DNA from: CBDBFH01 sp965204775
Lineage (GTDB): Bacteria; Pseudomonadota; Alphaproteobacteria; JAPOUT01; G958296285
NCBI GenBank assembly: GCA_965204775.1
Contig: CBDBFH010000011.1
Span: 1-64,000, forward strand
Direction: 5' to 3'
Length of the DNA stretch: 64,000 bases
Both the position numbers and the translations under genes were made by a program. Of the stretch, positions 21,855 to 30,364 are shown piece by piece. The number at the start of each line of letters is the position of its first letter. Position 1 is the stretch's first letter. The notes beneath the pieces were generated by a model. It saw only the letters and a list, made by a program, of their open reading frames with translations. It was not told the DNA's origin and did not search any database.

Positions 21855-23513
21855 ATGACTCCCCAAAGGATCCAGGCACCTCCCCGCGCTTTTCGCCGCG
21901 GCGGCGCGCCGCGCCGGGCGCTGATCTGCGCGCTGATCTGCGCGCTGGCCGGGCTGGGCGGCTGCCAGACGGCGCAGGCCCCCCGGCGCATTGAGCCGGT
22001 GCGCGCCGGTCTGCTTTTGCCTTTGAGCGCCCCGCAAGAACAGTGGCGCGCAACGGCGCGGGCCATGCTCGAAGCCGCCCAGCTGGCCCTGTTCGACCAG
22101 GGCGAGACCCCGGTCATTCTCCTGCCCCAGGATACCGGCGGCACCGCGCAAGGCGCGGCGCGGGCCATGCAGGCGGTGCTCGCGCAAGGGGCGGAGGTGG
22201 TTTTGGGGCCGGTCCTCTCGGCGGGCCTGCGCGAGAGCGCGCAACTTGCCCGCGCCCGCAATGTTCCGGTCATCGCCTTTTCCCCCGACCGCCGCAACCG
22301 GCAGGCGGGCCTCTATCTGTTTGGCTTCGCGCCCGAGGAGGAAGTCGAGCGGGTGCTCGACTATGCCGCCACGCGCAATGTCAGGCGGATCGCCGCGCTG
22401 ATTCCCGACAGCGATTACGGGCGGCGGCTGCGCGCGGTTCTGGTCGAGCGCACCACGCGCAACGGGACGGAGATTCACGCCATCGAAACCTATCGCCCCT
22501 CGGTCAAGGCGGCGCTGGCCCCGGCGCGGCGGCTGGCCGAATATGCGGCGCGGCAAAAAGAGCTGGAAGCCGAACGCCGCCGCCTGCGCCGCCGGGTCGA
22601 GCGGGCGCAAACCGCGCTGGCTCAAGGCGGCTTCGGGCCGCAGGCCCCGGCGACGCACCGGCCCGCCCGGCGCGGGCGGAGCGGGCCGGACGCTCCGCTA
22701 CCGGCGGCGCAGGACCGGCAGACTTACACCGTCTTGAACCGCGAGCAGATCGCCGCGCTCCTCAAGGCGCTGGAAGAAGCCCGCGCCGCGCGCGCCGCCG
22801 CCCTGCCCGAAGATCAGCTCAAGGCCGCACAAGAGGCGCTGGAGAAACTCAGGCAGTTCGAGACCTATGGCGAGATTCCCTATGATGCGGTCTTTCTGCC
22901 CGAAGGCGGGGCGCGCCTGCGCGGCATTGCCCAGCTGCTGCCCTTCTTCGACGTCGGCGCGCGCGATGTGCGCTTTCTGGGCACCGGATTGTGGGACGAT
23001 CCCTCCTTAAGCCGGGAACTGCCGCTCAACGGGGGTTGGTTCGCCGCGCCGCCGCCTGAGGACGTCCTGCGCTTTCAGGCGCGCTTCCGCCAGGCGTTCG
23101 GCTCTGACGCACCCCGGCTGGCCAGTCTGGCCTATGACGCGGTGAGTCTGATCGCCGCCATCGTCCGGGGGGGCGGGGGGCGATTCGAGGAGCGCACCCT
23201 GCTCCGCCCCGAAGGCTTTCGCGGTCTGGACGGCCTGTTCCGCTTCCGTCCCGACGGTGTCGCCGAGCGGGCGCTGGCGGTGATGGAGATTGAGCGGCGC
23301 GGGCGCAAGGTGATCGCCGCGCCTCTGGCGCGCTTCCCGGACGCGGCCCCGGTCATTCGCCAGGCGGAGGCGCAGTTTCGCCGTCAGCGGCCAGAGGGTC
23401 AGCGGCCAGAAGCCGGCGCAGAACCGAGTCCAGAACCAGCCGCCCCCGCGCGCTCGCCTGAAGACGATCCGGATAGGGACGCAAAAAGCCCGCCGCAACC
23501 AGACCGGCAATAG
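21855..23513 (+). CDS. LppC-type lipoprotein, penicillin-binding protein activator
   Basis: Periplasmic lipoprotein of 552 residues with a lipobox ending LGGC (lipidated Cys about residue 37) after a hydrophobic signal. The body is a type-I periplasmic-binding-protein fold (GLLLPLSAPQEQWRATARAMLEAAQLAL; PVIAFSPDRRNRQAGLYLFG). E. coli LpoA, a relative, activates PBP1A; the alphaproteobacterial proteins are usually annotated as penicillin-binding protein activators. Residues about 225-305 form an Arg/Glu/Ala-rich, probably coiled-coil insertion. The last 50 residues are Pro/Glu/Arg-rich and their DNA encodes the end of hemW on the other strand. Confidence 0.87.
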   Translation: MTPQRIQAPPRAFRRGGAPRRALICALICALAGLGGCQTAQAPRRIEPVRAGLLLPLSAPQEQWRATARAMLEAAQLALFDQGETPVILLPQDTGGTAQGAARAMQAVLAQGAEVVLGPVLSAGLRESAQLARARNVPVIAFSPDRRNRQAGLYLFGFAPEEEVERVLDYAATRNVRRIAALIPDSDYGRRLRAVLVERTTRNGTEIHAIETYRPSVKAALAPARRLAEYAARQKELEAERRRLRRRVERAQTALAQGGFGPQAPATHRPARRGRSGPDAPLPAAQDRQTYTVLNREQIAALLKALEEARAARAAALPEDQLKAAQEALEKLRQFETYGEIPYDAVFLPEGGARLRGIAQLLPFFDVGARDVRFLGTGLWDDPSLSRELPLNGGWFAAPPPEDVLRFQARFRQAFGSDAPRLASLAYDAVSLIAAIVRGGGGRFEERTLLRPEGFRGLDGLFRFRPDGVAERALAVMEIERRGRKVIAAPLARFPDAAPVIRQAEAQFRRQRPEGQRPEAGAEPSPEPAAPARSPEDDPDRDAKSPPQPDRQ

Positions 23514-24567
23514 CCGAAGCGGAGAGGTTTAGCGCCGCCAGATCGCTCAGGCGCACGCCTTCGCTCAGACGCAGACCGGTGATCAGGCGCTCTTGCGCCA
23601 CTTCGCGGGCCGAGAGGGTTGCGCAGTTTTCGATTCCCCGCCCCCGCGCCTCGACCGCCGCCAGCCAGCGCCGGGGGTCGCGCCGGGCGCGCAACGCCAG
23701 GCGGCGGCCCCGGCGCGTCATTCGTCCATGCGCCCCCGGGCCGATCCCCAGATAATCCCCGCCGCGCCAGACGGCCAGATTATGCCGGCAGGCGCCGCCG
23801 GGGCGGGCATGGTTGGAGATTTCATAGGCGGCAAGACCCGCCGCCGCGCTCATCTCGGCGCTGATTTCGTAAAGCGCGGCGGCGCGCGCGCCATCGGGCA
23901 GGCGGATCTGCCCGCGCGCCTGGGCGCGGGCAAAGCCGGTGCCCGGCTCAATGCTCAACTGGTAGAGCGACAGATGATCGCGCGCCAGATTCAGCGCTTC
24001 GGCCAGTTCGGCGCGCCATCGGGCCGGAGTCTGGCCGGGGCGGGCATAGATCAGATCGAAGGAGAAGCGCTCAAACAGCGCGCCCGCCTGCGCGATGGCG
24101 CCGCGCGCGCGCGCCGCATCATGGCGGCGGCCCAGCGCCTTGAGCGCGCGGTCGTCGAGCGCCTGCACGCCCAGCGACAAACGGGTGACCCCGGCCTGCC
24201 GCAGATCGGCCAAATGCGCGGGCGCGCTGCTTTCGGGATTGGCCTCCAGCGAGATTTCCGCCTGCGCCGAAAGGCGAAAGCGGCGCGCAATCGCCTCGAC
24301 CAGTTCCGCGACCTGCCCCGCGCTCATCAAGGACGGCGTGCCGCCGCCGAAAAAGATGCTGTCCACCCGCGCGCCGGGCAGATCGGCGGCGAAACTCTCG
24401 ATCTCCCGGATCAGCCCGCGCTGGAGGGGAGCGGGGTCGTGGTCTCCGGCGCGCGCTACGTTGAAATCGCAATAGGGGCAAATCGCCGTGCAGAGCGGCC
24501 AGTGAATATAGATTCCCAGCCGGGGGGCGGGTTCAGGAGTCACCGGCGCATCAGGAGTCAAGGGCAT
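23353..24567 (-). CDS. hemW: Radical SAM heme chaperone HemW
   Basis: HemN-like radical-SAM protein now regarded as a heme chaperone. The cluster motif CTAICPYCDFN (CxxxCxxC) follows LGIYIHWPL near the N-terminus. FFGGGTPSLM, SLEANPE and SLGVQALDD are the expected SAM-barrel motifs, and there is a C-terminal HemN-type domain. I chose ATG at 24567, overlapping the rdgB stop by 17 nt; a GTG at 24543 and an upstream start at 24582 are alternatives. Its 3' 161 bp overlap the lppC tail. Confidence 0.94.
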   Translation of the reverse strand: MPLTPDAPVTPEPAPRLGIYIHWPLCTAICPYCDFNVARAGDHDPAPLQRGLIREIESFAADLPGARVDSIFFGGGTPSLMSAGQVAELVEAIARRFRLSAQAEISLEANPESSAPAHLADLRQAGVTRLSLGVQALDDRALKALGRRHDAARARGAIAQAGALFERFSFDLIYARPGQTPARWRAELAEALNLARDHLSLYQLSIEPGTGFARAQARGQIRLPDGARAAALYEISAEMSAAAGLAAYEISNHARPGGACRHNLAVWRGGDYLGIGPGAHGRMTRRGRRLALRARRDPRRWLAAVEARGRGIENCATLSAREVAQERLITGLRLSEGVRLSDLAALNLSASAIAGLVAAGFLRPYPDRLQASARGRLVLDSVLRRLLAADPLAADGETAPPPGE

Positions 24568-25162
24568 CGGCCAGCCGGGCAAAGGCGCGGGCGCGGTGGG
24601 AGAGTTGCTGTTTTTGCGCCGCGCTCATCTCGGCGAAGGTCCGGGCATGGCCGTCGGGCTGAAAGATCGGATCATAGCCGAAGCCGCCGCGGCCCCGGGG
24701 CGGCCAGACGATCCGGCCCTCGACGCAGCCGGAAAAAGCGGCTTTCGCCCCGCCGGGAAAGACGAGGCAAACCGCACAGACAAAGCGCGCGCGGCGGTCG
24801 GGATTTGCGGAGTTTTCCATTTCGCGCAGGAGTTTTTTGTGCGCGGCGGCGAAGTCGCGCTCCGGCCCGGCGAAGCGGGCCGAATGAACGCCGGGCCGCC
24901 CGTTGAGCGCGGCGACTTCCAGGCCGGAATCATCGCCCAGCGCAGGCAGAGCGCAATAGGTGCAGGCCGCGCGCGCCTTGAGAAAGGCGTTGCCGGCAAA
25001 ATCGCACGCCGTCTCGGCGGGCATGGTCACGCCGGCCAGAACCTCTCCGGCGGCCGGGCGAATGCCGCGCCCGGCGAGAAGGGCCGCAATCTCGCGCCAT
25101 TTGTCCCGATTGCCGGTGGCGATCACCGGACGCCAGCCGGCCAGCGACGGCAGGCCCCTCAC
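24551..25162 (-). CDS. rdgB: dITP/XTP pyrophosphatase RdgB
   Basis: House-cleaning nucleotide pyrophosphatase that removes ITP, dITP and XTP. The 203-residue protein has the family motifs VIATGNRDKWREI near the start, LGDDSGLEVAALNGRPGVHSARFAG in the middle and GGFGYDPIFQPDG near the C-terminus. Its start overlaps the rph stop by 4 nt; rph-rdgB-hemW is the common order in alphaproteobacteria. Confidence 0.97.
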   Translation of the reverse strand: MRGLPSLAGWRPVIATGNRDKWREIAALLAGRGIRPAAGEVLAGVTMPAETACDFAGNAFLKARAACTYCALPALGDDSGLEVAALNGRPGVHSARFAGPERDFAAAHKKLLREMENSANPDRRARFVCAVCLVFPGGAKAAFSGCVEGRIVWPPRGRGGFGYDPIFQPDGHARTFAEMSAAQKQQLSHRARAFARLADALDS

Positions 25163-25887
25163 CCCAGCGCCTCCTTCTGGCGCGCGACCAGACCAGCAAT
25201 CGCCCCGCGGGCCAGCGCCAGCAGGGCCTCAAAGGTCTCGGCGGCGAAGGGCGCATCCTCGCTCGCCGCCTGAATCTCGACAATCGACCCGGTCCCGGTC
25301 ATGACAAAATTGGCGTCCAGCTGCGCCTGCCTGTCCTCGGCATAATCCAGATCGCAGACCGGCCGGCCCCGGTAAAGCCCGCAGGAGACCGCCGCGACAT
25401 GATCGCGCACCGGATTGTCCGCGATCACCCGGCGGCGGCACATCCACTCGCAGGCCTGCCACAGCGCCACCCAGGCCCCGGTGATCGCCGCCGTGCGGGT
25501 GCCGCCGTCGGCATTGAGGACGTCGCAATCCACAATGATCTGCCGCTCGCCCAGAGCCTTCAAATCGGTCACCGCGCGCAGGGAGCGTCCGATCAGGCGC
25601 TGAATCTCCTGGGTGCGCCCGCCCTGCCGCCCCTGCACCGCCTCGCGGCGGGTGCGCTGGCCGGTCGCGCGCGGCAACATTCCATATTCCGCCGTGACCC
25701 AGCCTGCCCCGGCCCCGCGCCGCCAGAGCGGCACCCGCTCTTCGAGGCTGGCCGTGCACAAGACCCGGGTGCGGCCAAAGGCGGCCAGGCAAGAGCCTTC
25801 GGCCTGCAGGGCCGCGCCCGGCTCCAGCCGGACGGGCCGCATGGCATCGGCGGCGCGGCCCGAAGGACGGCGAAATTGTGCGCTCAT
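25159..25887 (-). CDS. rph: Ribonuclease PH
   Basis: Phosphorolytic 3'-5' exoribonuclease that trims tRNA 3' ends. The family motifs SCLAAFGRTRVLCTAS, GWVTAEYGMLPRAT, EIQRLIGRSLRAV and DCDVLNADGGTRTAAI are present. I chose ATG at 25887 with GGAG just upstream rather than GTG at 25893; the protein is 242 residues. It is divergent from grpE with a 133-bp gap, where hrcA is often found in other genomes. Confidence 0.97.
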   Translation of the reverse strand: MSAQFRRPSGRAADAMRPVRLEPGAALQAEGSCLAAFGRTRVLCTASLEERVPLWRRGAGAGWVTAEYGMLPRATGQRTRREAVQGRQGGRTQEIQRLIGRSLRAVTDLKALGERQIIVDCDVLNADGGTRTAAITGAWVALWQACEWMCRRRVIADNPVRDHVAAVSCGLYRGRPVCDLDYAEDRQAQLDANFVMTGTGSIVEIQAASEDAPFAAETFEALLALARGAIAGLVARQKEALG

Positions 25888-26020
25888 CGGCACTCCATTC
25901 TTTTTGCAACAGGTGGCCTGCGGGCCGGGGGCGGAGCCTGTTTATGCTAGAGGAAGGGGCCGGGGTAAAGTAAAAGAAAAAGCGCAAAAAGCGCCACAGG
26001 CGCAAGCGGGAGAGGCGAAG

Positions 26021-26698
26021 ATGACGCGCAAGACAAAAGACCCCGGGGAGACGGGGGAGGCCGGGGAGGCAAAGGTCAAAAAGGCCGAAACCGCGCAAGC
26101 GGGCGCGCCGCCGGACGCCGGGCCGAAAGAGGCGGCGGCGAAGCCGCCGGAAGAGATGGCGGCCCGGCTGGCCGCGCTGGAGGACAAGTTCCGCCGGGCG
26201 CTGGCCGAGGCGGAAAATGTGCGCCGGCAGGCGGCGCGGGCGCAAGAAGAGGCGGCGCGCTTTTCGATTGCAGCCCTGGCCCGCGATCTTCTGGCGATCT
26301 GCGACAATCTCCACCGCGCGCTCCAGGCGGCCTCACCGGAGGGCGCGCAAGCGCAAAGTCCGGACAAATTGCTGGACGGCGTGCGGATGACGGCGCGGGA
26401 GATGGAGGCGATCTTGGCCCGGCACGGGGTGCGCAAGATTGAAGCGCAGGGCCGGGCTTTCGATCCCCACCGCCACGAAGCGCTCTTTGAGACGCCCGCC
26501 CCGAACGCCGCGCCGGGCGAGGTCGTTCAGGTGGTTGAGGAGGGCTACATGATCGGCGAGCGCCTTTTGCGCCCGGCCCGGGTCGGAATTGCCGCGCCGG
26601 CCTCTGCACGCGGGGCGGGCGGAGAACCGGGAGCGCCGGAGACGGCGCCCGCCGGCCGGAGCCGGTCCGGCGAAACCCGCCCCGGCGGCGAGTCTTGA
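26021..26698 (+). CDS. grpE: Nucleotide exchange factor GrpE
   Basis: Releases ADP from DnaK. The 225-residue protein has a charged Lys/Glu/Ala lead (1-45), a long coiled coil (about 48-85, LAALEDKFRRALAEAENVRR), and a C-terminal beta domain with DPHRHEALFE and the signature VVQVVEEGYMIGERLLRPARVGI. ATG at 26021 has GGAGAGG 5 nt upstream. The Ser/Gly/Pro tail after residue 195 is variable. No hrcA gene lies before it. It opens the grpE-dnaK-dnaJ chaperone block. Confidence 0.94.
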   Translation: MTRKTKDPGETGEAGEAKVKKAETAQAGAPPDAGPKEAAAKPPEEMAARLAALEDKFRRALAEAENVRRQAARAQEEAARFSIAALARDLLAICDNLHRALQAASPEGAQAQSPDKLLDGVRMTAREMEAILARHGVRKIEAQGRAFDPHRHEALFETPAPNAAPGEVVQVVEEGYMIGERLLRPARVGIAAPASARGAGGEPGAPETAPAGRSRSGETRPGGES

Positions 26699-26716
26699 GG
26701 CGGCCCCCACAAGCAT

Positions 26717-26746
26717 CTTGCAGGCGGCGGCGGGCGTTCATATATA
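26717..26746 (+). promoter_or_regulatory. Candidate sigma-32-type heat-shock promoter of dnaK
   Basis: CTTGCAG (26717-26723) and CATATATA (26739-26746) are separated by 15 bp, resembling the CTTG / CxTATxT boxes of RpoH promoters. This puts transcription start just before the tandem repeat block and about 90 nt before the dnaK ATG, so dnaK-dnaJ could be transcribed apart from grpE. Confidence 0.5.
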
Positions 26747-26755
26747 AGCAGGGAC

Positions 26756-26809
26756 TTATCCCCCGACTGGGGGTTATCCCCCGACCGGGGGTTGTCTCCG
26801 GGCGGGGGA
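26756..26809 (+). repeat. Three tandem 18-bp palindromic units in the dnaK leader
   Basis: Units TTATCCCCCGACTGGGGG (26756-26773) and TTATCCCCCGACCGGGGG (26774-26791) differ by one base. A degenerate third (26792-26809) begins TTGTCTCC. In the first two, CCCCC and GGGGG can form a 5-bp hairpin with a 4-nt loop; the third can pair CTCC with GGAG. The block lies between the candidate heat-shock promoter and the dnaK Shine-Dalgarno (AGGAG, about 26831), so it would be the start of the leader RNA. It does not resemble the CIRCE operator. Confidence 0.75.
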
Positions 26810-26843
26810 GCCGGGATTTCGGGAATTTCAGGAGCGGCGCGTC

Positions 26844-28847
26844 ATGGACAAGGAAACAGGCAAGGAAAAGGGCGCGGCAACCGGCAAGGTGATCGGGATT
26901 GATCTGGGCACGACCAATTCCTGCGTGGCGGTGATGGAGGGGGCCGCGCCGCGGGTGATCGAAAACGCGGAAGGAGCGCGCACGACGCCCTCGATTGTCG
27001 CCTTCGCCAAGGACAACGAGCGTCTGGTCGGCCAGTCCGGCAAGCGGCAGGCGGTGACCAACCCAAAAAACACCCTGTTTGCGATCAAACGTCTGATCGG
27101 GCGCAGTTTCGACGACCCGGAGACCGTCAAGGACCGCAAACTGGCCCCTTATGAGATCGTCAAGGCCAAAAGCGGCGACGCCTGGATGCGCGCCGGGGGC
27201 AAGGATTATTCGCCGCAACAGATTTCGGCCTATGTTCTGCAGAAAATGAAGGAGACGGCGCAGGATTATTTGGGCCATGAGGTCACACAGGCGGTGATCA
27301 CGGTTCCGGCCTATTTCAACGATGCGCAAAGACAGGCGACCAAGGATGCCGGCAAGATCGCCGGGCTGGAAGTTCTGCGGATCATCAATGAGCCGACCGC
27401 CGCCGCGCTGGCCTATGGGCTGGACAAGCAGGCGGCGAGCAAGGTCATCGCGGTCTATGATCTGGGCGGGGGCACATTCGACATTTCGATTCTGGAACTG
27501 GGCGACGGGGTTTTCGAGGTCAAGTCGACCAATGGCGACACCTTTCTGGGCGGCGAGGATTTCGACCAGAAACTGGTCTCCCATCTCGCCGATGTCTTCC
27601 AGAAGGAGAGCGGGATCGACCTGCGTCAGGACAATCTGGCCCTCCAGCGCCTGAAGGAGGCGGCGGAGAAGGCCAAGATCGAATTGTCCTCGGCCCAGAC
27701 CACCGAGATCAACCTGCCCTTCATCACCGCCGACCAGTCGGGGCCGAAGCATTTGACCCACCATCTGACCCGCGCCGCACTGGAAAGCCTGGTCGAAGAG
27801 CTGATCGCCCGGACGGGGGGGCCGTGCGAACAGGCGCTCAAGGACGCCGGGGTCTCAAAGGGCAAGATCGACGAGGTGATTTTGGTCGGCGGCCAGACCC
27901 GGATGCCGCGCCTGCGCGCCTTCGTCAAGGCGTTGTTCGGGAAAGAGCCGAATGTCGGCGTCAACCCCGACGAGGTGGTGGCGATGGGGGCGGCGATTCA
28001 GGGCGGCGTGCTGCAAGGCGACGTAAAAGACGTCCTCCTGCTCGACGTCACCCCGCTGTCTTTGGGGATCGAAACGCTGGGCGGGGTTTTCACCCGGCTG
28101 ATCGAGCGCAATACGACGATTCCGGCCAAGAAGGCGCAGACGTTCTCGACCGCGCAGGACAATCAGACCGCGGTGACGATTCGGGTCTTCCAGGGCGAGC
28201 GCGAAATGGCGCAGGGCAACAAGTTTCTGGGCCAGTTCAATCTGGAGGGGATCGCCCCGTCCCCGCGCGGGATGCCGCAAATCGAGGTCAGTTTCGACAT
28301 CGACGCCAACGGGATCGTGCACGTGTCGGCCTCCGACAAGGCGACCGGCAAGGCGCAGCAGATCCGGATCGAAGCCTCGGGCGGCCTGTCGAAAGACGAA
28401 ATTGAGACGATGGTAAACGAGGCTCAGGCGCATGCCGAAGAGGACGCCCGGTTGCGCGCGCTGGCCGAGGCGCGCAATCAGGCCGAGGCGCTGATTCACG
28501 CGACCCAAAAGAGCCTGACCGAAGGCGGCGACAAGATCGGAGCCGCGGAGCGCACCGCCGTCGAGGCGGCGATTGAAGAGCTGAACAAAGCGCGCGAAGG
28601 CGACGATGCGCAGGCGATCAGCGAGAAGACGCAAACCTTGGCGCAAAGCGCGATGAAAATCGGCGAGGCGCTCTACAAACAAAAACAGGCGCAGGCCGGA
28701 GAAGCCGAAGGCGCAAGCGCCGGGGATGCGCATGCCGCAGACACCGGCGCCAATGGGGCCGGGCCGGATGGAGGCAATGGTAAGGTGATGGACGCCGATT
28801 TCAAGGAGGTCAAGCCGGGGGAAGAGGACAAGCCCGCGCGCAAGTGA
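26844..28847 (+). CDS. dnaK: Molecular chaperone DnaK (Hsp70)
   Basis: ATP-dependent chaperone, 667 residues. The ATPase domain has GIDLGTTNS (18-26), VITVPAYFNDAQRQATKDAG, DLGGGTFDISILE and ILVGGQTRMP. The substrate domain has LGIETLGGVF and FDIDANGIVHVSASDK. The C-terminus ends VMDADFKEV plus an acidic tail. An unusual lead of about 14 residues (MDKETGKEKGAATG) precedes the normal start of the fold; there is no closer start codon, so it appears genuine. dnaJ follows 36 bp later. Confidence 0.99.
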   Translation: MDKETGKEKGAATGKVIGIDLGTTNSCVAVMEGAAPRVIENAEGARTTPSIVAFAKDNERLVGQSGKRQAVTNPKNTLFAIKRLIGRSFDDPETVKDRKLAPYEIVKAKSGDAWMRAGGKDYSPQQISAYVLQKMKETAQDYLGHEVTQAVITVPAYFNDAQRQATKDAGKIAGLEVLRIINEPTAAALAYGLDKQAASKVIAVYDLGGGTFDISILELGDGVFEVKSTNGDTFLGGEDFDQKLVSHLADVFQKESGIDLRQDNLALQRLKEAAEKAKIELSSAQTTEINLPFITADQSGPKHLTHHLTRAALESLVEELIARTGGPCEQALKDAGVSKGKIDEVILVGGQTRMPRLRAFVKALFGKEPNVGVNPDEVVAMGAAIQGGVLQGDVKDVLLLDVTPLSLGIETLGGVFTRLIERNTTIPAKKAQTFSTAQDNQTAVTIRVFQGEREMAQGNKFLGQFNLEGIAPSPRGMPQIEVSFDIDANGIVHVSASDKATGKAQQIRIEASGGLSKDEIETMVNEAQAHAEEDARLRALAEARNQAEALIHATQKSLTEGGDKIGAAERTAVEAAIEELNKAREGDDAQAISEKTQTLAQSAMKIGEALYKQKQAQAGEAEGASAGDAHAADTGANGAGPDGGNGKVMDADFKEVKPGEEDKPARK

Positions 28848-28883
28848 CCGGATGACCGGCCCTCGCAGTTTTTTTGCAGTTCT

Positions 28884-30035
28884 ATGGCCAAGCGCGATTT
28901 TTACGAGACTCTGGACGTTGCGCGCGGCGCGGACGATCAGGAGATCAAGCGCGCTTATCGCCGTCTGGCCAAGCAATATCACCCGGACCGCAATCCGGGC
29001 GATCCGGCGGCGGAGAAGAAGTTCAAGGCTGTCAGCGAGGCCTATGAGGTTTTGAAGGACGCGCAGATGCGGGCGGCCTATGACCGGTTCGGCCATGCCG
29101 CCTTCGAGCATGGCGCGCCGGGCGGGTCGGGGGGCATGGGGGGCTTCGGCGGCGATTTCGCCGCCTCAATGTCCGATATTTTCGGGGACCTGTTTGGCGG
29201 CTTCATGGGCGCGGGCGGGCGGGCCGGGGCGGGGCGGGGCGGCATGGCGCGGGGCGGCGATCTGCGCTTTGACCTGACTATCTCGCTGGAGACCGCCTTC
29301 CAGGGCGGCGAGAAGGAGATTGAGATTTCCGCCGCGCAGACCTGCCCGACCTGCCGCGGGACGGGGGCGAAAACAGGCTCGGCTCCGCAGACATGCCGCC
29401 AATGCGGCGGGCACGGGGCGGTGCGGATGAGTCAGGGATTCTTCATGATGGAGCGCACCTGTCCGGCCTGCCGGGGGGCGGGACAGACAATCGCCGATCC
29501 GTGCGCCGCCTGCCGGGGCGAGGGCCGGGTTGGGGGGCAAAGCAAATTGATGATCCGGATTCCGCCGGGGATCGAGTCCGGCACGCAACTGCGCCTGGCC
29601 GGGCACGGCGAGGCGGGCGGGCGGGGCGGGCCGCCCGGCGACCTTTATGTCTTCGTCAAGCTGCGGCCGCATGAGATTTTCCAGCGCCGGGGCCGGGACC
29701 TGTTATGCGCCCTGCCGGTGGCGATGACCACCGCCGCGCTGGGCGGCGCGGCCCGCGCCCCCCTGCCGGAGGGCGGCGCGGCCCAGATCACGATTCCGGA
29801 AGGCTGCCAGCCCGGCCATCGCCTGCGCCTGCGCGGCAAGGGCATGCCCGGCCTGGAGGGGCGCGGGCGGGGCGATCTTTATGTCAGCCTTCAGATCGAA
29901 GTCCCGGTCGGGCTGTCCGGCGGACAGAAAACCGCTCTGCGGCAATTCGCAAAATCGCTGAAGCCAGATAACTCGCCCCGCACCGAGGGTTTCTTCGCTC
30001 AGGTCAAGCGTGCCTTCCATGCCTTCCGCTCCTAG
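28884..30035 (+). CDS. dnaJ: Chaperone protein DnaJ (Hsp40)
   Basis: Co-chaperone that stimulates DnaK ATPase and binds unfolded substrates. The 383-residue protein has a J-domain with HPD at 33-35, a Gly-rich region (about 76-125), four zinc-binding CxxCxGxG repeats at C154/C157, C171/C174, C193/C196 and C207/C210, and a C-terminal substrate/dimerisation region. It is the last gene of the chaperone block; the next gene, pyrF, lies beyond a 285-bp AT-rich gap. Confidence 0.98.
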   Translation: MAKRDFYETLDVARGADDQEIKRAYRRLAKQYHPDRNPGDPAAEKKFKAVSEAYEVLKDAQMRAAYDRFGHAAFEHGAPGGSGGMGGFGGDFAASMSDIFGDLFGGFMGAGGRAGAGRGGMARGGDLRFDLTISLETAFQGGEKEIEISAAQTCPTCRGTGAKTGSAPQTCRQCGGHGAVRMSQGFFMMERTCPACRGAGQTIADPCAACRGEGRVGGQSKLMIRIPPGIESGTQLRLAGHGEAGGRGGPPGDLYVFVKLRPHEIFQRRGRDLLCALPVAMTTAALGGAARAPLPEGGAAQITIPEGCQPGHRLRLRGKGMPGLEGRGRGDLYVSLQIEVPVGLSGGQKTALRQFAKSLKPDNSPRTEGFFAQVKRAFHAFRS

Positions 30036-30320
30036 TCCGCTTGGATAGATAGGTTGCATGAGTGCGCCGGGCGTATTTTACAATTCCTTTTAGTTGTTTA
30101 TGCGCAATTAACCCAAACCAGCAAGGAATTACTGCGCAAATTCCCCTTAATCCCACGGAACCAAAAAGCGCTTTTGAGTCCCTCAGAGCGCCTTTTGCAA
30201 ACTGGATTTGACTTGATCGTGGTTATGTGACAAGGAGGGGGAATCATTTGCCGGGGGGCTTCCAGTTATGGAAGGGCATCGAAAAAAACTCTCCTCAAAA
30301 CAGAAGACAAGGGCGGGACT
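30036..30320 (+). other. AT-rich gap between dnaJ and pyrF
   Basis: No conventional gene is visible. The stretch is far richer in A/T than its surroundings. It holds an inverted repeat AATTCCTT (30082-30089) / AAGGAATT (30123-30130), two copies of TGCGCAA(A)TT near 30100 and 30133, a terminator-like hairpin at 30168-30191, and a perfect AAGGAGG at 30232-30238. I found no tRNA-like T-loop. The low GC content continues into the first third of pyrF. Confidence 0.6.
30168..30196 (+). terminator. Possible intrinsic terminator after dnaJ
   Basis: GCGCTTTTGAG (30168-30178) pairs imperfectly with CTCAGAGCGC (30182-30191) around a 3-nt loop, followed by CTTTT. It is 130 nt past the dnaJ stop, so it could end the chaperone transcript or act in the pyrF leader. 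Confidence 0.5.
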
Positions 30321-30364
30321 TTGATACCGGCGGAGGCAAAAGAAAAGCTCGTTGTCGCCCTTGA
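30248..30364 (+). CDS. Possible 38-residue leader ORF overlapping pyrF start
   Basis: A TTG at 30248 lies 9 nt after a perfect AAGGAGG (30232-30238) and opens a 38-codon frame (LPGGFQLWKGIEKN...) ending in TGA at 30362-30364, so it overlaps the pyrF start in another frame. The same Shine-Dalgarno is 7 nt from an ATT at 30246 that is in the pyrF frame, so it may instead mark a non-standard pyrF start. The peptide has no recognisable homology; expression is unproven. Confidence 0.25.
   Translation: MPGGFQLWKGIEKNSPQNRRQGRDFDTGGGKRKARCRP

Noticed and set aside
30036..30320. tRNA or other structured RNA gene in the AT-rich gap
   Set aside because: No T-loop-like GTTCRA or acceptor-stem pairing was found; only a terminator-like hairpin and short inverted repeats.
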